A stretch of 64,000 nt of DNA from an uncultured Pseudomonadota bacterium (lineage in GTDB: Bacteria > Pseudomonadota > Gammaproteobacteria > Steroidobacterales > Steroidobacteraceae): positions 1 to 64,000 of the forward strand of contig CAIRLC010000021.1 in NCBI GenBank assembly GCA_903879335.1, written 5' to 3'. Within the stretch, counting starts at the first letter, position 1; every line of letters begins with the position of its first letter. Below, piece after piece: positions 33,872 through 43,620 of the stretch. The translations under genes and the position numbers were made by a program. The notes under the pieces were generated by a model. That model was not told where the DNA came from. It saw nothing but the letters and a program-made list of their open reading frames with translations, and searched no databases.

Positions 33872-35881
33872 TCAGTGTTGAGACGCGACGTAGACCGGCT
33901 TCCCCTGGAACCAAGTGGCTAACACTTGTGTCTTTTCGATCCGCTCCGGCTGACCTGCTGCAGCGAGTTGGATCGGATCTCGATCAATAATGACAAAATC
34001 GGCCGACTTTCCGGTCTCAAGCGTACCGGTCACCTTATCAATTCCAAGCCATCGGGCGCCGTTCACGGTGTAAGCCCTTAAAGCCTCTTGGATATTTAAG
34101 GCCTGGCTTGCGTTCAGCGCAGGCTCACCCGGAATACGGCGCGTGAGGGCTCGCGAAATATTGTAGAACGGACGTGGATCCCGGGTTTCTACTGGCGCAT
34201 CAGAGCCTGCGGCCACGATGGCGCCTGCATCGAGCGTTGCCCGCACCGGGTAGGCATTAGACTCGTAATAGCTGTTCGGTGCATGCAGCGCCGAATAATC
34301 GTCGCCCGCGACCTTCTGCACGAATGGAATGACCGACATGTCGTAATCATGTTCGACATTCGCCCATGCATAGGTGTAAGCAATAAAAAGATGATCACGC
34401 CCGATGCGCGCGACATCATCCGGATGGGCGAGTTGGACGTGGGCAAGCCCGTCGTGTGTCGCACTGTTGCCGTCAATGGCTCGTGCTGCTTCGATGGCAT
34501 CGACGGCCGTGCGCACGGCGCGATCGCCGATCGCATGGATATGCAAATTGAATCCCGCGGTATGAAACTGTTTTGCAAAGTCCATGATGACACTCGCGTC
34601 ATGCTGCAATTGGCCACGCGACACAACACATTGCGCCGGATGGAAGCCATTGATCGCGATGAACGATTGAATCTCGTCGTCGCTGCGAGCGCTAGCTCGC
34701 GCGCGTTCGGTCAAACAGGCAGCGCTTTGGGTGTCGACATAACCTGCAAGAGACAATCGACCGCTCGAATCCGTCACGAACCTCGGCTGCAGTAGCGGCT
34801 CGAGCAATGCGCCATTCGGCAACGTCGGTGGATTCGACAGCGGGTTACCCTCGATCACACCGTCAGCGAAAATCTTCACCGTATTGGCACGTACCAGCGG
34901 ATTCGCCGCAAAGCGTGCGCGAATCTCCCGTGCTTTGGCCACCATAGCACCGTAATCGACGGGTCCATCACCGACCCGGAATCGCTCCGGGTCATAAAAC
35001 TGAGCCAAATTAGCGCGTATCGTCATCCGACCGCTGCCGGACAGTTTGTCCCAAAAGTCCATGCCGGCGGGATCAGCCATGGCATCCGTCACGGCGGTCA
35101 GACCCGCGCGATTGATTCGCTGGGATACCCATTCAGGGTGAGCGTAGACCTTGTCGTACTCCACATACATCATGCTGTGGGGGTTGATCGTATAACGCGC
35201 ATCTTCATTGACGGCGCCATTCGGTTCGCCCACGGCATCGACACCGACCAGTTTCTGGTAGGACGAAAAATCAGTGGCCAAGGTCTGCTTCGATAACCCG
35301 ACAATCTGGCCGTGCGCATTTTTGGCGTGCGCCAACGCGAAGCTATTAAATGCTCCGTGGTGCCCATCATTGCCGAGTAATTGCACCTCGCGATCCATCG
35401 AGGCGAGATCCAGCGCTGCACGGAGTGTTGGATGCTTCGGATCGGCTTGATTGCCGGCTACGTAGTTCCATTGGTGAACGACCAACCGCCCCCCGGGGGG
35501 AACCGCATACTTTTTAAGGCATGTGCTGACGACACTCGTGAGGGCCTTTAAGCTCACCGGATGGCTATCGAGATCGCAGACGGGTAGATCTACGATATCT
35601 AGCGGGTGCATGTGGGCATCAATGAGGCCCGGCATGACAAACCGACCTTTCAAGGGCACCACCTTGGACTGTTTGCCAATGTAAGTGCGCGCCGTCGCGT
35701 CATCGCCGACGTACTCTAACAGGCCCGCACGCACCACCATCGCCGTGGCCGCAGGTCCAGCGCCAGTCCATATGTTGCCGCCAAGCAACACCGTATCGGC
35801 ATCCTTCGCGGCAGCAGCGGTTCCTCCCGCACAGGTCATCAGGACGAGAACGAAGGCCTGATGGAATGATTTTCCAAACAT
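33872..35881 (-). CDS. Exported amidohydrolase (amidohydro_3, YtcJ-like)
   Basis: This 669-residue protein has an N-terminal signal peptide (AFVLVLMTCAGGTAAAAKD). The metal-dependent hydrolase motifs follow: LIDAHMHP, LHIHAIGDRAVR, HVQLAHPDD, AAGSDAPVETRDPR and the C-terminal LETGKSADFVIID. The family cleaves amides of diverse, often unknown, substrates. AGGTG eight bases before the ATG supports 35881; the frame is open to 36043. It is divergent from a TonB receptor 215 bases away, which suggests a linked uptake-and-cleavage pair. Confidence 0.88.
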   Translation of the reverse strand: MFGKSFHQAFVLVLMTCAGGTAAAAKDADTVLLGGNIWTGAGPAATAMVVRAGLLEYVGDDATARTYIGKQSKVVPLKGRFVMPGLIDAHMHPLDIVDLPVCDLDSHPVSLKALTSVVSTCLKKYAVPPGGRLVVHQWNYVAGNQADPKHPTLRAALDLASMDREVQLLGNDGHHGAFNSFALAHAKNAHGQIVGLSKQTLATDFSSYQKLVGVDAVGEPNGAVNEDARYTINPHSMMYVEYDKVYAHPEWVSQRINRAGLTAVTDAMADPAGMDFWDKLSGSGRMTIRANLAQFYDPERFRVGDGPVDYGAMVAKAREIRARFAANPLVRANTVKIFADGVIEGNPLSNPPTLPNGALLEPLLQPRFVTDSSGRLSLAGYVDTQSAACLTERARASARSDDEIQSFIAINGFHPAQCVVSRGQLQHDASVIMDFAKQFHTAGFNLHIHAIGDRAVRTAVDAIEAARAIDGNSATHDGLAHVQLAHPDDVARIGRDHLFIAYTYAWANVEHDYDMSVIPFVQKVAGDDYSALHAPNSYYESNAYPVRATLDAGAIVAAGSDAPVETRDPRPFYNISRALTRRIPGEPALNASQALNIQEALRAYTVNGARWLGIDKVTGTLETGKSADFVIIDRDPIQLAAAGQPERIEKTQVLATWFQGKPVYVASQH

Positions 35882-36096
35882 TTGAGCACCTATAGCCGTC
35901 ACGAAGGCCTTGATTCTGACCTGCTTGGGTCGAATCGACCAGTGACAGGTGCGCAACGGATGTAGTTGCGGTAACTTTGCGACACCGCGAAACGCGGTCG
36001 AGGAGTGGCGTGCCGACACGAGCGCGCCCCCCGAGGGGGACAATCCGGGCGCCGATACCGCGCCTCACCAGTGACCGACGATATGAGGACCTCTTG

Positions 36097-38481
36097 ATGA
36101 ACAACCTGATCCTACGCACCACGATCGCGACCTTGCTCGCGACTTCTGCCGCGCCATCCTTTTCCGCAGATGCTGAAAAGGGTGCTTCCGCTGGCCTCGA
36201 CGATGTCGTCGTGACGGCGACGCGTCGCGAAGAGCGCCTCATGGACGTGCCGATGAGTGTGCAGGCGTTCAGTCAAGAGAAATTGGACGCACAGGGCCTC
36301 AAGAACGTCGATGACCTGACGCGCGTATCGCCTGGCGTCACCTTCCTGCGCAACGGCATGGGCTTCTCGGGCAACTACAACGATGAAGGCTCGGACATCT
36401 CGATCCGCGGCATTGATTCATCCGCGGGTGCGTCGACTACGGGCATCTACATTGATGAAACGCCGATTCAGAGCCGACACCTCAACTTCGGTACTGTCGC
36501 GGCCTATCCGGCCCTCTTTGATCTTGAGCGCGTCGAAGTCCTGAAAGGACCTCAAGGCACGCTGTTTGGATCGGGTTCAGAAGGTGGCGCAATTCGCTTC
36601 ATCACCCCGGAACCCAATTTACACGAGTACCAAGGCTATGCCCGTGCCGAAGTGGGCACCATCGACCACGGTGGCACGAACTATGAAGCGGGCGTCGCCG
36701 TTGGCGGTCCGATCGTCGACGGAGTCCTTGGCTTCCGCGTCAGCGCCTCATTCCGCGAAGATGGTGGCTGGGTCAATCGCGTGACCTACAACACCCCCTC
36801 ATCGACCTTCGGCCAGTACGGTGAAACGCTGTATAACGGCGCACCCACCATCGATAAGGTTGTCGAGAAAGCAGCCAACTGGCACGACACTCAAACATTC
36901 CGCGTCGCCTTGAAGTGGCAACCGACGGACAACGTCACGGTTTCGCCTTCGTTCTTTATCCAGACGCTCCATATCAACGATACGGGCGCCTATTGGCAGT
37001 ACCTCTCGGACCCATCGAGCGCCAATTACAACAACGGCAACGTACAACGTAACCCGAGCACGGACCCGTTATGGGTCGGTGCGCTGAAGATCAATTGGCA
37101 CACGGACGCGGTGGACGTTGTATCCAACACCTCGTACTACTCGCGCTCGCAGCACTCAGTGTCTGATTACACGCAGTGGTACAACACCGTCTTCACCTAC
37201 GACCAGTACAACAAGAGCCCTAACCAAGCGCCATTTACGGACCGGCAGAAGAACTTCAATCAAGAAGTGCGCGTCTCGTCGGCGGACAGCAATGCGGCAG
37301 TCACTTGGACGGCCGGCGCGTACTACACACACAGCTACGAGAACTCCAGCGAATACATCGTGTCTCCAGTCGGCGGCGCCGGGCTGGAGGGCAACTATGT
37401 CTATCTGCAGCCTGAATTCAGCATGTTGGACGAACAATACGCGCTTTTCGGCGAGGTCAATTGGAAGTTCACCGACACCCTGAAGCTGACCGCTGGCCTG
37501 CGCTACTCCAACATGAAGTACTCCGGCTTGGTGGATGAGACTGAGCAGGGCTCTTTTGCACCCGCAGGCTCCACGAACGGCGTCTTCCACGTGCGGACGC
37601 CGTCGTCCGGATCGGCTTCGCCGGTCACTCCGCGTGTCGTGCTGAACTATCAGCCAAACCGTGACACGCTGTACTACGTCAGCGCCGCTGAAGGTTTCCG
37701 CCCGGGCGGCATTAACTCAACCCTGCCGCAGAACTGCTATCCGGCAGGTCTGGATGCGAGCAGTGCAGCCAAGCCTTATGAATCGGATTCGCTCTGGCAG
37801 TACGAAGTCGGTACCAAGCAGTCGGGTCTGGATAACCACCTGACGGTCAGTGGTTCGCTGTATTACATCAAGTGGAAGAACATTCAGCAGTTCGTCTACT
37901 TGGCTTGCGGACTCGGCTTCAACTACAACCTCGGTTCGGTCACCGCCCAAGGTGCAGAAGTCGAGCTGTCGTGGAAGGCCAGCGACCACCTGACCCTCGG
38001 TGCGAATGCGGCCTACACCGTTTCGAAGTATGAAACGGGCGTGATCTTGGGTAACGGCACACCGCCAGACCAGTTGGTGGCGAAGGGCAATCACTTGCCG
38101 GCCAATCCTTGGAATGTGCAGTTGACCGGTGAATATGCGTGGAAAGACGTGGCGAACAAGCCATATGTCCGAATCGACTACCAGTACTCGGCACAGCAGA
38201 CCACGCTGATTCCGTACCAGGATCCAGCCAACATTCCGAACGCTGACCCCACCTTGCCCGGCCTGCCGCAGATCAGCATGCTGAACCTGCGTGCTGGCGT
38301 CCGCATTGGCGGGTACGACGCGTCGCTGTTCGTGGCCAACGCAACGAACTTCCATAACCCAATGTACGTGTCGCGCGATTTCAACGGCACGAACTACGGT
38401 CTTGCGAACTTCAACGACAACTACTTTGCTCGCGGCATGGCCCCTCGCACCATCGGTGCGACGGTCACCTACCGCTTCTGA
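36097..38481 (+). CDS. TonB-dependent outer-membrane receptor
   Basis: This 794-residue protein has a signal peptide (LILRTTIATLLATSAAPSFS), a TonB-box-like LDDVVVTATRREE and a plug domain (SVQAFSQEKL, ISIRGID, ERVEVLKGPQGTLFG). A 22-strand barrel ends in TIGATVTYRF with the terminal Phe needed for BAM insertion. It imports siderophores, vitamins, glycans or other large solutes. GAGGA upstream of ATG 36097 fixes the start. The divergent amidohydrolase gene may act on the same substrate; no FecR/sigma pair is present. Confidence 0.95.
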   Translation: MNNLILRTTIATLLATSAAPSFSADAEKGASAGLDDVVVTATRREERLMDVPMSVQAFSQEKLDAQGLKNVDDLTRVSPGVTFLRNGMGFSGNYNDEGSDISIRGIDSSAGASTTGIYIDETPIQSRHLNFGTVAAYPALFDLERVEVLKGPQGTLFGSGSEGGAIRFITPEPNLHEYQGYARAEVGTIDHGGTNYEAGVAVGGPIVDGVLGFRVSASFREDGGWVNRVTYNTPSSTFGQYGETLYNGAPTIDKVVEKAANWHDTQTFRVALKWQPTDNVTVSPSFFIQTLHINDTGAYWQYLSDPSSANYNNGNVQRNPSTDPLWVGALKINWHTDAVDVVSNTSYYSRSQHSVSDYTQWYNTVFTYDQYNKSPNQAPFTDRQKNFNQEVRVSSADSNAAVTWTAGAYYTHSYENSSEYIVSPVGGAGLEGNYVYLQPEFSMLDEQYALFGEVNWKFTDTLKLTAGLRYSNMKYSGLVDETEQGSFAPAGSTNGVFHVRTPSSGSASPVTPRVVLNYQPNRDTLYYVSAAEGFRPGGINSTLPQNCYPAGLDASSAAKPYESDSLWQYEVGTKQSGLDNHLTVSGSLYYIKWKNIQQFVYLACGLGFNYNLGSVTAQGAEVELSWKASDHLTLGANAAYTVSKYETGVILGNGTPPDQLVAKGNHLPANPWNVQLTGEYAWKDVANKPYVRIDYQYSAQQTTLIPYQDPANIPNADPTLPGLPQISMLNLRAGVRIGGYDASLFVANATNFHNPMYVSRDFNGTNYGLANFNDNYFARGMAPRTIGATVTYRF

Positions 38482-38490
38482 TGAGGGTGA

Positions 38491-38518
38491 CCCCGGCGGC
38501 TGGTGACAGCCGCCGGGG
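38491..38518. terminator. Hairpin after the TonB receptor
   Basis: A 12-bp perfect GC-rich stem (CCCCGGCGGCTG with its complement) and a GTGA loop lie just after the receptor stop. No T-run. The deacetylase start follows 12 bases later, so it probably limits read-through. Confidence 0.6.
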
Positions 38519-38529
38519 CGCAAACAGCG

Positions 38530-39642
38530 ATGACAAATAAGACTGGGCTGGTCTGCCACGAACGCTACTTTTGGCATGACGCTGGCAGCGGGGCGGGTTT
38601 TTCTGAGGTCAACCCGTACGCACAACCCGACCGGCACCCCGAGTCGCCTGACTCGAAACGTCGATTTCTGGCCTTGCTCGAGGTCAGCGGCTTAGCCGAC
38701 CAACTCATCCGCATCCCCCCGCGACTGGCCTCCCTTGAGGAACTGCAGTACTTCCACACGGCGGCATATATTGCTCGGGTAGCCGCCGTATCAGCTGCGG
38801 GTGGCGGCCCAATTGGTGACAGCGCAACGATAGGGCCCGGCAGTTTCGATATCGCCCGGCTCTCAGCGGGCGGCTGCATTGCAGCGGTCGACGCCGTTAT
38901 CCACGGACAAGTCCGCAATGCCTATGCATTAGTCAGGCCGCCAGGTCACCACGCCGAAGCTGACCAGGGTCGAGGCTATTGTGTCTTCGGTAACGCCGTC
39001 ATCGCGATCCGGCATGCCCAGCAATCACTGGGACTGGGTCGAGTGGCTGTCGTTGACTGGGATGTTCATCATGGCAATGGAACTGAAACGGCTTTTCTCG
39101 AAGACCCTTCTGTACTGACTGTTTCGGTCCACCAAGACCGGCACTATCCCGTGGACCGCGGCCATCTCAGCGAAACGGGACGCGGCGCCGGCGCGCAGAC
39201 CAACCTGAATATTCCGTTACCAGCTGGCAGCGGACACGGCGCCTACTTGGCTGCTTTTGACCACGTCGTGATTCCGGCGTTGCGGCAGTTCAGGCCGGAA
39301 CTGATCATCATCACCTCAGGACTCGACGCGAGCGCGATGGATCCCTTAGGCCGGATGATGTGTACCAGCGAAACCTACCGAGCGATGACGCAGCGGATCA
39401 TGACGTTTGCTGACGAGTGCTGCGCGGGCCGTATCGTCGCTACCCATGAGGGCGGCTACTCCAATGCCTATGTGCCCTTCTGTGGCCTTGCAGTATTGGA
39501 AGCACTATCTGGGATCCGCAGCGACGCATCAGACCCCTACCTTGACGAATTGATGAGCATGGCTGGCCACGAACTTCTCCCGCATCAGCAGGCTGTGATC
39601 GACGCGGCAGCAGCGCTGGCTCTTCACATTCCAGCGCCGTAA
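38530..39642 (+). CDS. Class II histone-deacetylase-like amidohydrolase
   Basis: This 370-residue arginase/deacetylase-fold enzyme has the motifs VRPPGHHAEADQGRGYCVFG, VVDWDVHHGNGTE and GLDASAMDPLGRM, with the paired His and Zn-binding Asp/His ligands intact. In bacteria such enzymes deacetylate acetylpolyamines, acetoin-related compounds or lysines. The neighbouring APC permease, and the PotD-like gene 9 kb away, make polyamines a reasonable guess only. I prefer ATG 38530 over GTG 38503, which would lie in the terminator hairpin. Confidence 0.9.
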   Translation: MTNKTGLVCHERYFWHDAGSGAGFSEVNPYAQPDRHPESPDSKRRFLALLEVSGLADQLIRIPPRLASLEELQYFHTAAYIARVAAVSAAGGGPIGDSATIGPGSFDIARLSAGGCIAAVDAVIHGQVRNAYALVRPPGHHAEADQGRGYCVFGNAVIAIRHAQQSLGLGRVAVVDWDVHHGNGTETAFLEDPSVLTVSVHQDRHYPVDRGHLSETGRGAGAQTNLNIPLPAGSGHGAYLAAFDHVVIPALRQFRPELIIITSGLDASAMDPLGRMMCTSETYRAMTQRIMTFADECCAGRIVATHEGGYSNAYVPFCGLAVLEALSGIRSDASDPYLDELMSMAGHELLPHQQAVIDAAAALALHIPAP

Positions 39643-39661
39643 TGCAGCAGCGCTAGCGCAA

Positions 39662-40996
39662 TTACATTTCGGCGCGAATCTCATCTCGACGCTTGTGGTG
39701 GAGTACGCCACCCCACACGACCCCGACCACAAGCCAGGCAAGTCCAAGCTTGATCGCCAGGCCGGCCATGCCGGTGAATACGCCGAGTACGACGATAATG
39801 CCTAGTATCGGCGAGAGCCAGTGCGCAAACCAACGACGGGATCGCTCGAGAATTCCAAAGCGCACCAATACCGCGACGTGTAGCAACAAGAAGCCGGACA
39901 ACGCGCCAAAGTTTACCGTTGTCGCCAAATCATCGAGTCGATTGCGCATCGCCACCGCCACCGCCAGTGAAATAACGGCGGTCACCAACATGCCGACGTA
40001 CGGCGTGTGATATTTGGGATGTACGCGGGAGAGCACATGCGGCAACTGCCGATCACGACCCATAGCAAACAGCACACGCGCAACGCCGACTTGCATTGGC
40101 AGGGCATTCGAAAAACCAATCAATGCCGCGTACCCCCATGCCAGCGCGACAGACGCCCAAGCGCCGATGGTGAGGCCCGCCATCTCATAGGCGGCGGCCG
40201 ATGGATCCGTGATCGCAAGGCCATGCATCAAATTACCAAGCACCCAGGCGACGACCACGAAGAAAGTGCCTGAAATAATCAGCACTCCCATAATCGCGCG
40301 CCCAACCAAGCGCTTATCGCCACCTTTGACTTCTTCTGAAAGCGTGGATATCGCGTCGAAGCCTAAAAATGAATTGATGCAAATTGAGGTTGCTGCAAAA
40401 ACGGCGCTCAACTGAAATGTCTTCGCGTCATAAAAAGGCGCCAGCGTCAGCCCGCCACTGCCCTGTCCGCGGGAGAGCGCCCAGACGCCAAGCGCGAGCA
40501 GAACGACCAGCAGCGCGACCTGGAGTCCAACGGCGATAAAGTTAGCGCGCGTCGTCACCGTGACGCCAAACCAGTTCACGCCGAGCGTGAAGGCGACCAT
40601 CATGACGATCCAAACCGAACGGTCAACGGCAGGCACCAGCACGCCAAGCGCCACGCCGATCAGGACGTAAACCAAAGCGGGTATGAGCAAATAGTCCAAC
40701 AGAATCATCCAGCCGGCCAAAAAGCCCGCAAAACGACCCAAGGCAAATCGGGCAAAGCCATAAACCGACCCGGCCGTCGGTACCGATTCGCTCATGAGCG
40801 CATAGTTCTGAGCCGTGAAATACATGCAAACTGCACCCAACACGTAGGCGAGCGCGATAAGACCATGGGCAGCGTCGTAGACGAACCCTAATGTGGACAA
40901 TGGTGCGATCGGGGCAATGTAGGCAAGACCATAAACGACGAGATCCCAATACCCAAGGGTACGGCGCAGATTCGGTTCAGTAGATACGTTGTTCAC
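39662..40996 (-). CDS. APC-family amino acid/polyamine permease
   Basis: This 444-residue protein has about twelve hydrophobic spans. The start WDLVVYGLAYIAPIAPLSTL matches the helix-1 region, and FLGFDAISTLSEEVKGGDKR is the conserved loop found in PuuP/YhdG-like permeases. It is convergent with the deacetylase gene, 19 bases apart. Putrescine import is one family function, but the substrate here is unproved. Confidence 0.88.
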   Translation of the reverse strand: MNNVSTEPNLRRTLGYWDLVVYGLAYIAPIAPLSTLGFVYDAAHGLIALAYVLGAVCMYFTAQNYALMSESVPTAGSVYGFARFALGRFAGFLAGWMILLDYLLIPALVYVLIGVALGVLVPAVDRSVWIVMMVAFTLGVNWFGVTVTTRANFIAVGLQVALLVVLLALGVWALSRGQGSGGLTLAPFYDAKTFQLSAVFAATSICINSFLGFDAISTLSEEVKGGDKRLVGRAIMGVLIISGTFFVVVAWVLGNLMHGLAITDPSAAAYEMAGLTIGAWASVALAWGYAALIGFSNALPMQVGVARVLFAMGRDRQLPHVLSRVHPKYHTPYVGMLVTAVISLAVAVAMRNRLDDLATTVNFGALSGFLLLHVAVLVRFGILERSRRWFAHWLSPILGIIVVLGVFTGMAGLAIKLGLAWLVVGVVWGGVLHHKRRDEIRAEM

Positions 40997-41095
40997 TCAA
41001 TCATCCCAGTTCCCACATTACGGGCAACGTGTTGATACCGATTGACCATTCGGAGGCATGGCTCGCGATCGCCTAAAGGTAGACCATCGCGGCGT

Positions 41096-41785
41096 TCATG
41101 GTTTGGATTTACGAGCCTTGGCACGCGCACGCAAGCGTGGCATCGGAGGGACAGCAGCGCTCGCGGGAATCCCTGTATCAGCGATCGGGCGACCGATACG
41201 TTCACTCACCGGGACGACACCAGCCCACACTGGCCAATCTAAATCCTTGGCTGGATCATCAGGACCACCATCACGGATCTTTGCGGAGGCCTCGTTGAGC
41301 GGAATTGAGTAAATTGAAGTGGCCGCCAGTTCTTTCTTGTTCACTGGCCTTAATCGGCCCCACCGCCCAGGGAACCAATGCTCCATGAACACTTTGAGTA
41401 CTTCCGTTTTCTCCGCCACACCCTCAACGAGTTCTGGCCTGCCGAAACAGAGCACCGAGCGATAGTTCACCGTGTGATTGAATGCCGAGCGAGCCAATAC
41501 CCAGCCGTCAAAGACCATCGCAGTGAGGCAAACCTCAGACGGTTCTGCATGGCTCTTCAGCATGCGACTGGCGACGCTGCCATGCCAATAAACGCGGTCA
41601 CCAATCCGCCAATGTAAGGTCGGAGTTGCCACCGGCCGAGTGCCGATCGCATGAGCAACCGTCGCACAAGTCGCTACATCCAATACCTGATAAATGGCCT
41701 CTCGCTCGTAAACCGCTCGATCTGCGACTCGGCGCACTTTGGTAAACGAGCTAGGCGGACGCGCAACCGGTCTGCGTTCAGACAT
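41096..41785 (-). CDS. Pyridoxamine 5'-phosphate oxidase-fold flavin-binding protein
   Basis: This 229-residue protein is of the FMN-binding split-barrel type (TCATVAHAIGTRPVATPTLH, WRIGDRVYWHGSVASRMLKS, VCLTAMVFDGWVLARSAFNH, VNYRSVLCFG). These uncharacterised PNPOx-like proteins bind FMN or related cofactors. The C-terminus is very basic (RLRARAKARKSKP). The ATG at 41785 begins MSERRPVARPP; an open frame reaches back to 42106 across the divergent gene and is not used. Confidence 0.85.
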   Translation of the reverse strand: MSERRPVARPPSSFTKVRRVADRAVYEREAIYQVLDVATCATVAHAIGTRPVATPTLHWRIGDRVYWHGSVASRMLKSHAEPSEVCLTAMVFDGWVLARSAFNHTVNYRSVLCFGRPELVEGVAEKTEVLKVFMEHWFPGRWGRLRPVNKKELAATSIYSIPLNEASAKIRDGGPDDPAKDLDWPVWAGVVPVSERIGRPIADTGIPASAAVPPMPRLRARAKARKSKP

Positions 41786-41926
41786 GTCATCCCCTACAAT
41801 CGACCCTGGACGTGAACACAGAGTATGCCCAGAACAGGTCACGAAATCTCCGCCGCGCACCCCAAAGCCGCGACTTCGCGCTAACGTGGCATCGGTCGGC
41901 GGATTATTCGTGATGGAGATTACCGA

Positions 41927-42679
41927 TTGTTTCAAGGCACTGACTCCAGCGGTGAGCCCCCCTTGGCGCTGAATTTTATTCATGAGCGCTATGTGGTCGT
42001 GGAAAAGCCCAGCGGAGTTGCTGTGCACCGCACCAGAGGCAGCAGTGGAAAACCGCTGTTGCAGCGTTTGCGTGACCAACTCAACCAGCACGTCTACCCG
42101 GTCCACCGACTCGATCGGGGCACCTCAGGCGCGCTGGTCATGGCATTGGATGTCGAGGCGCAGCGCACGCTGGGCCAGTTGTTCGAGCACGGACTTGTCA
42201 ACAAATCATATTTGGCGGTCGTGCGTGGTTGGCCGGCCGAAACCCTCGAGATCAATCACCCATTACGTCGCCTCGACGATGATGCGGTAGCACTCAGCGA
42301 TGGGAGCCGCCAAGACGCGCATTCGACACTATCGCGTCTAGCCACGATTGAGCATCCGATCGCGTTGGATCAGTTCGCGACAACTCGGTATGCGTTGGTC
42401 CGCGTAGAGCCTAAAGAAGGTCGCCGTCATCAAGTCAGACGACACCTTAAACACATCAGCCACCCCATCATCGGCGACACGACCTATGGCAAAGGGCTGC
42501 ATAACCGATTGTTCCGAGATCACTTTGGCGCCAGTCGACTGTTATTGCATGCCCACACGCTTGCGTTTTTTGATCCCTTCAATGGACTCCAGCGCCACTT
42601 CACACTCAACCTACCCGATGATTTCAGCGTCCCGTTGGCGGCTTGCGGACTCGGTCTGCCGATGATGGACCGTCCATGA
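41927..42679 (+). CDS. truC: RluA-family tRNA pseudouridine synthase (TruC-like)
   Basis: This 250-residue protein has the catalytic motif HRLDRGTSG (Asp63), with VEKPSGVAVH before it and EGRRHQVRRHLKHISHPIIG after it. TruC converts U65 of tRNA to pseudouridine; its length without an S4 domain fits TruC rather than RluC/D. A TTG start at 41927 is used because no ATG or GTG is available in frame, so the true start may lie slightly downstream. First gene of a coupled operon, with an ATGA overlap to the lipid kinase. Confidence 0.85.
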   Translation: MFQGTDSSGEPPLALNFIHERYVVVEKPSGVAVHRTRGSSGKPLLQRLRDQLNQHVYPVHRLDRGTSGALVMALDVEAQRTLGQLFEHGLVNKSYLAVVRGWPAETLEINHPLRRLDDDAVALSDGSRQDAHSTLSRLATIEHPIALDQFATTRYALVRVEPKEGRRHQVRRHLKHISHPIIGDTTYGKGLHNRLFRDHFGASRLLLHAHTLAFFDPFNGLQRHFTLNLPDDFSVPLAACGLGLPMMDRP

Positions 42680-43620
42680 AAGATCGATGGCTCGCCATCG
42701 TCAATCTGACCGCCGGCAAAGGCCGTGCGGCAGGACGTTGGCCCGTGCTTGCGGACACGCTGCATGCCCGTGGCATTCATTTCGACGTGGCGACGACCAC
42801 TGGGCCAGGTTCTGCCACTGAAATAGCCAGGTCCGCCGCGGCAAATTTCGATGGTCTGCTCGCCGTCGGTGGCGATGGAACCGTTCATGAGATTGTGAAT
42901 GGGCTCCCGCGGAGTCAAGCGCCCATCTTGGCTGTGGCCCCGTACGGTACGGGGAATGATTGGGCCCGTGGGCTTGGCGTCGGCGCTGCCCCACAGCAAC
43001 TTGCGGACCTGTTGGTCACTCGACAAACGAGGATGGTGAACGTCGGCGAAGTGAGCTACCAAGTTGGGGCCAACATAAGCACTCGCCGCTTTATCAACGG
43101 CGTCGGACTCGGCCTTGACGCCGCGGTCCTCGAGGGACTTCCCTCAGGTGGCCCGCCGGCTTTGGCCTATTTGCGCGGAACCTTAGAGGCCTTACGCCAT
43201 TTCCGTGCTGTCGAGACGGTCATATCTTCAGGCCTGCACCGACGTCAGGGACGGTATTTACTCGTTTATGCGGGAATCGGTACCTACGCAGGCGGCGGCA
43301 TGCGACTCGCGCCCCGGGCGGGACGCCACGATGGGCGACTCTATCTCAGCCTTGTGGCCCAAGCGCCGATGCTACAGATCTTGGCGCTGATACCTCGGCT
43401 ATATCGCGGTACGCTTGATCGCTCGAGGCTCGTTCAGAGCCTTGCGGTTGAGCGGTTTCAGATTGAGACGGGGTTGGATGTGCGGCTAGAGGCTGACGGG
43501 CAATTGTTGGGCTACGGCCCTGCCAGCTGCAGAGTACTGGATGAACGACTCGCCGTTATCGCGGCCCGTGCGGCAGTAGCGGATAATGACGGCTCGTCGA
43601 CTACTGAAGGCCTGCCGTGA
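42676..43620 (+). CDS. YegS/diacylglycerol-kinase-family lipid kinase
   Basis: This 314-residue protein has the DAGK catalytic domain (AIVNLTAGKGRAAGRW, VGGDGTVHEIVNGLP, APYGTGNDWARGLG) and a C-terminal beta-sandwich. It phosphorylates diacylglycerol, phosphatidylglycerol or sphingoid bases using ATP. The stop of the preceding gene overlaps its ATG, and its own stop overlaps the patatin GTG, so three proteins are translated in a coupled way. The patatin neighbour, which releases lipid products, suggests a shared lipid pathway; that is inference. Confidence 0.92.
   Translation: MKDRWLAIVNLTAGKGRAAGRWPVLADTLHARGIHFDVATTTGPGSATEIARSAAANFDGLLAVGGDGTVHEIVNGLPRSQAPILAVAPYGTGNDWARGLGVGAAPQQLADLLVTRQTRMVNVGEVSYQVGANISTRRFINGVGLGLDAAVLEGLPSGGPPALAYLRGTLEALRHFRAVETVISSGLHRRQGRYLLVYAGIGTYAGGGMRLAPRAGRHDGRLYLSLVAQAPMLQILALIPRLYRGTLDRSRLVQSLAVERFQIETGLDVRLEADGQLLGYGPASCRVLDERLAVIAARAAVADNDGSSTTEGLP

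Noticed and set aside
41786-42106. A 107-residue extension of the PNPOx-fold protein
   Set aside because: It would be antisense to the pseudouridine synthase. The family begins near the ATG at 41785.
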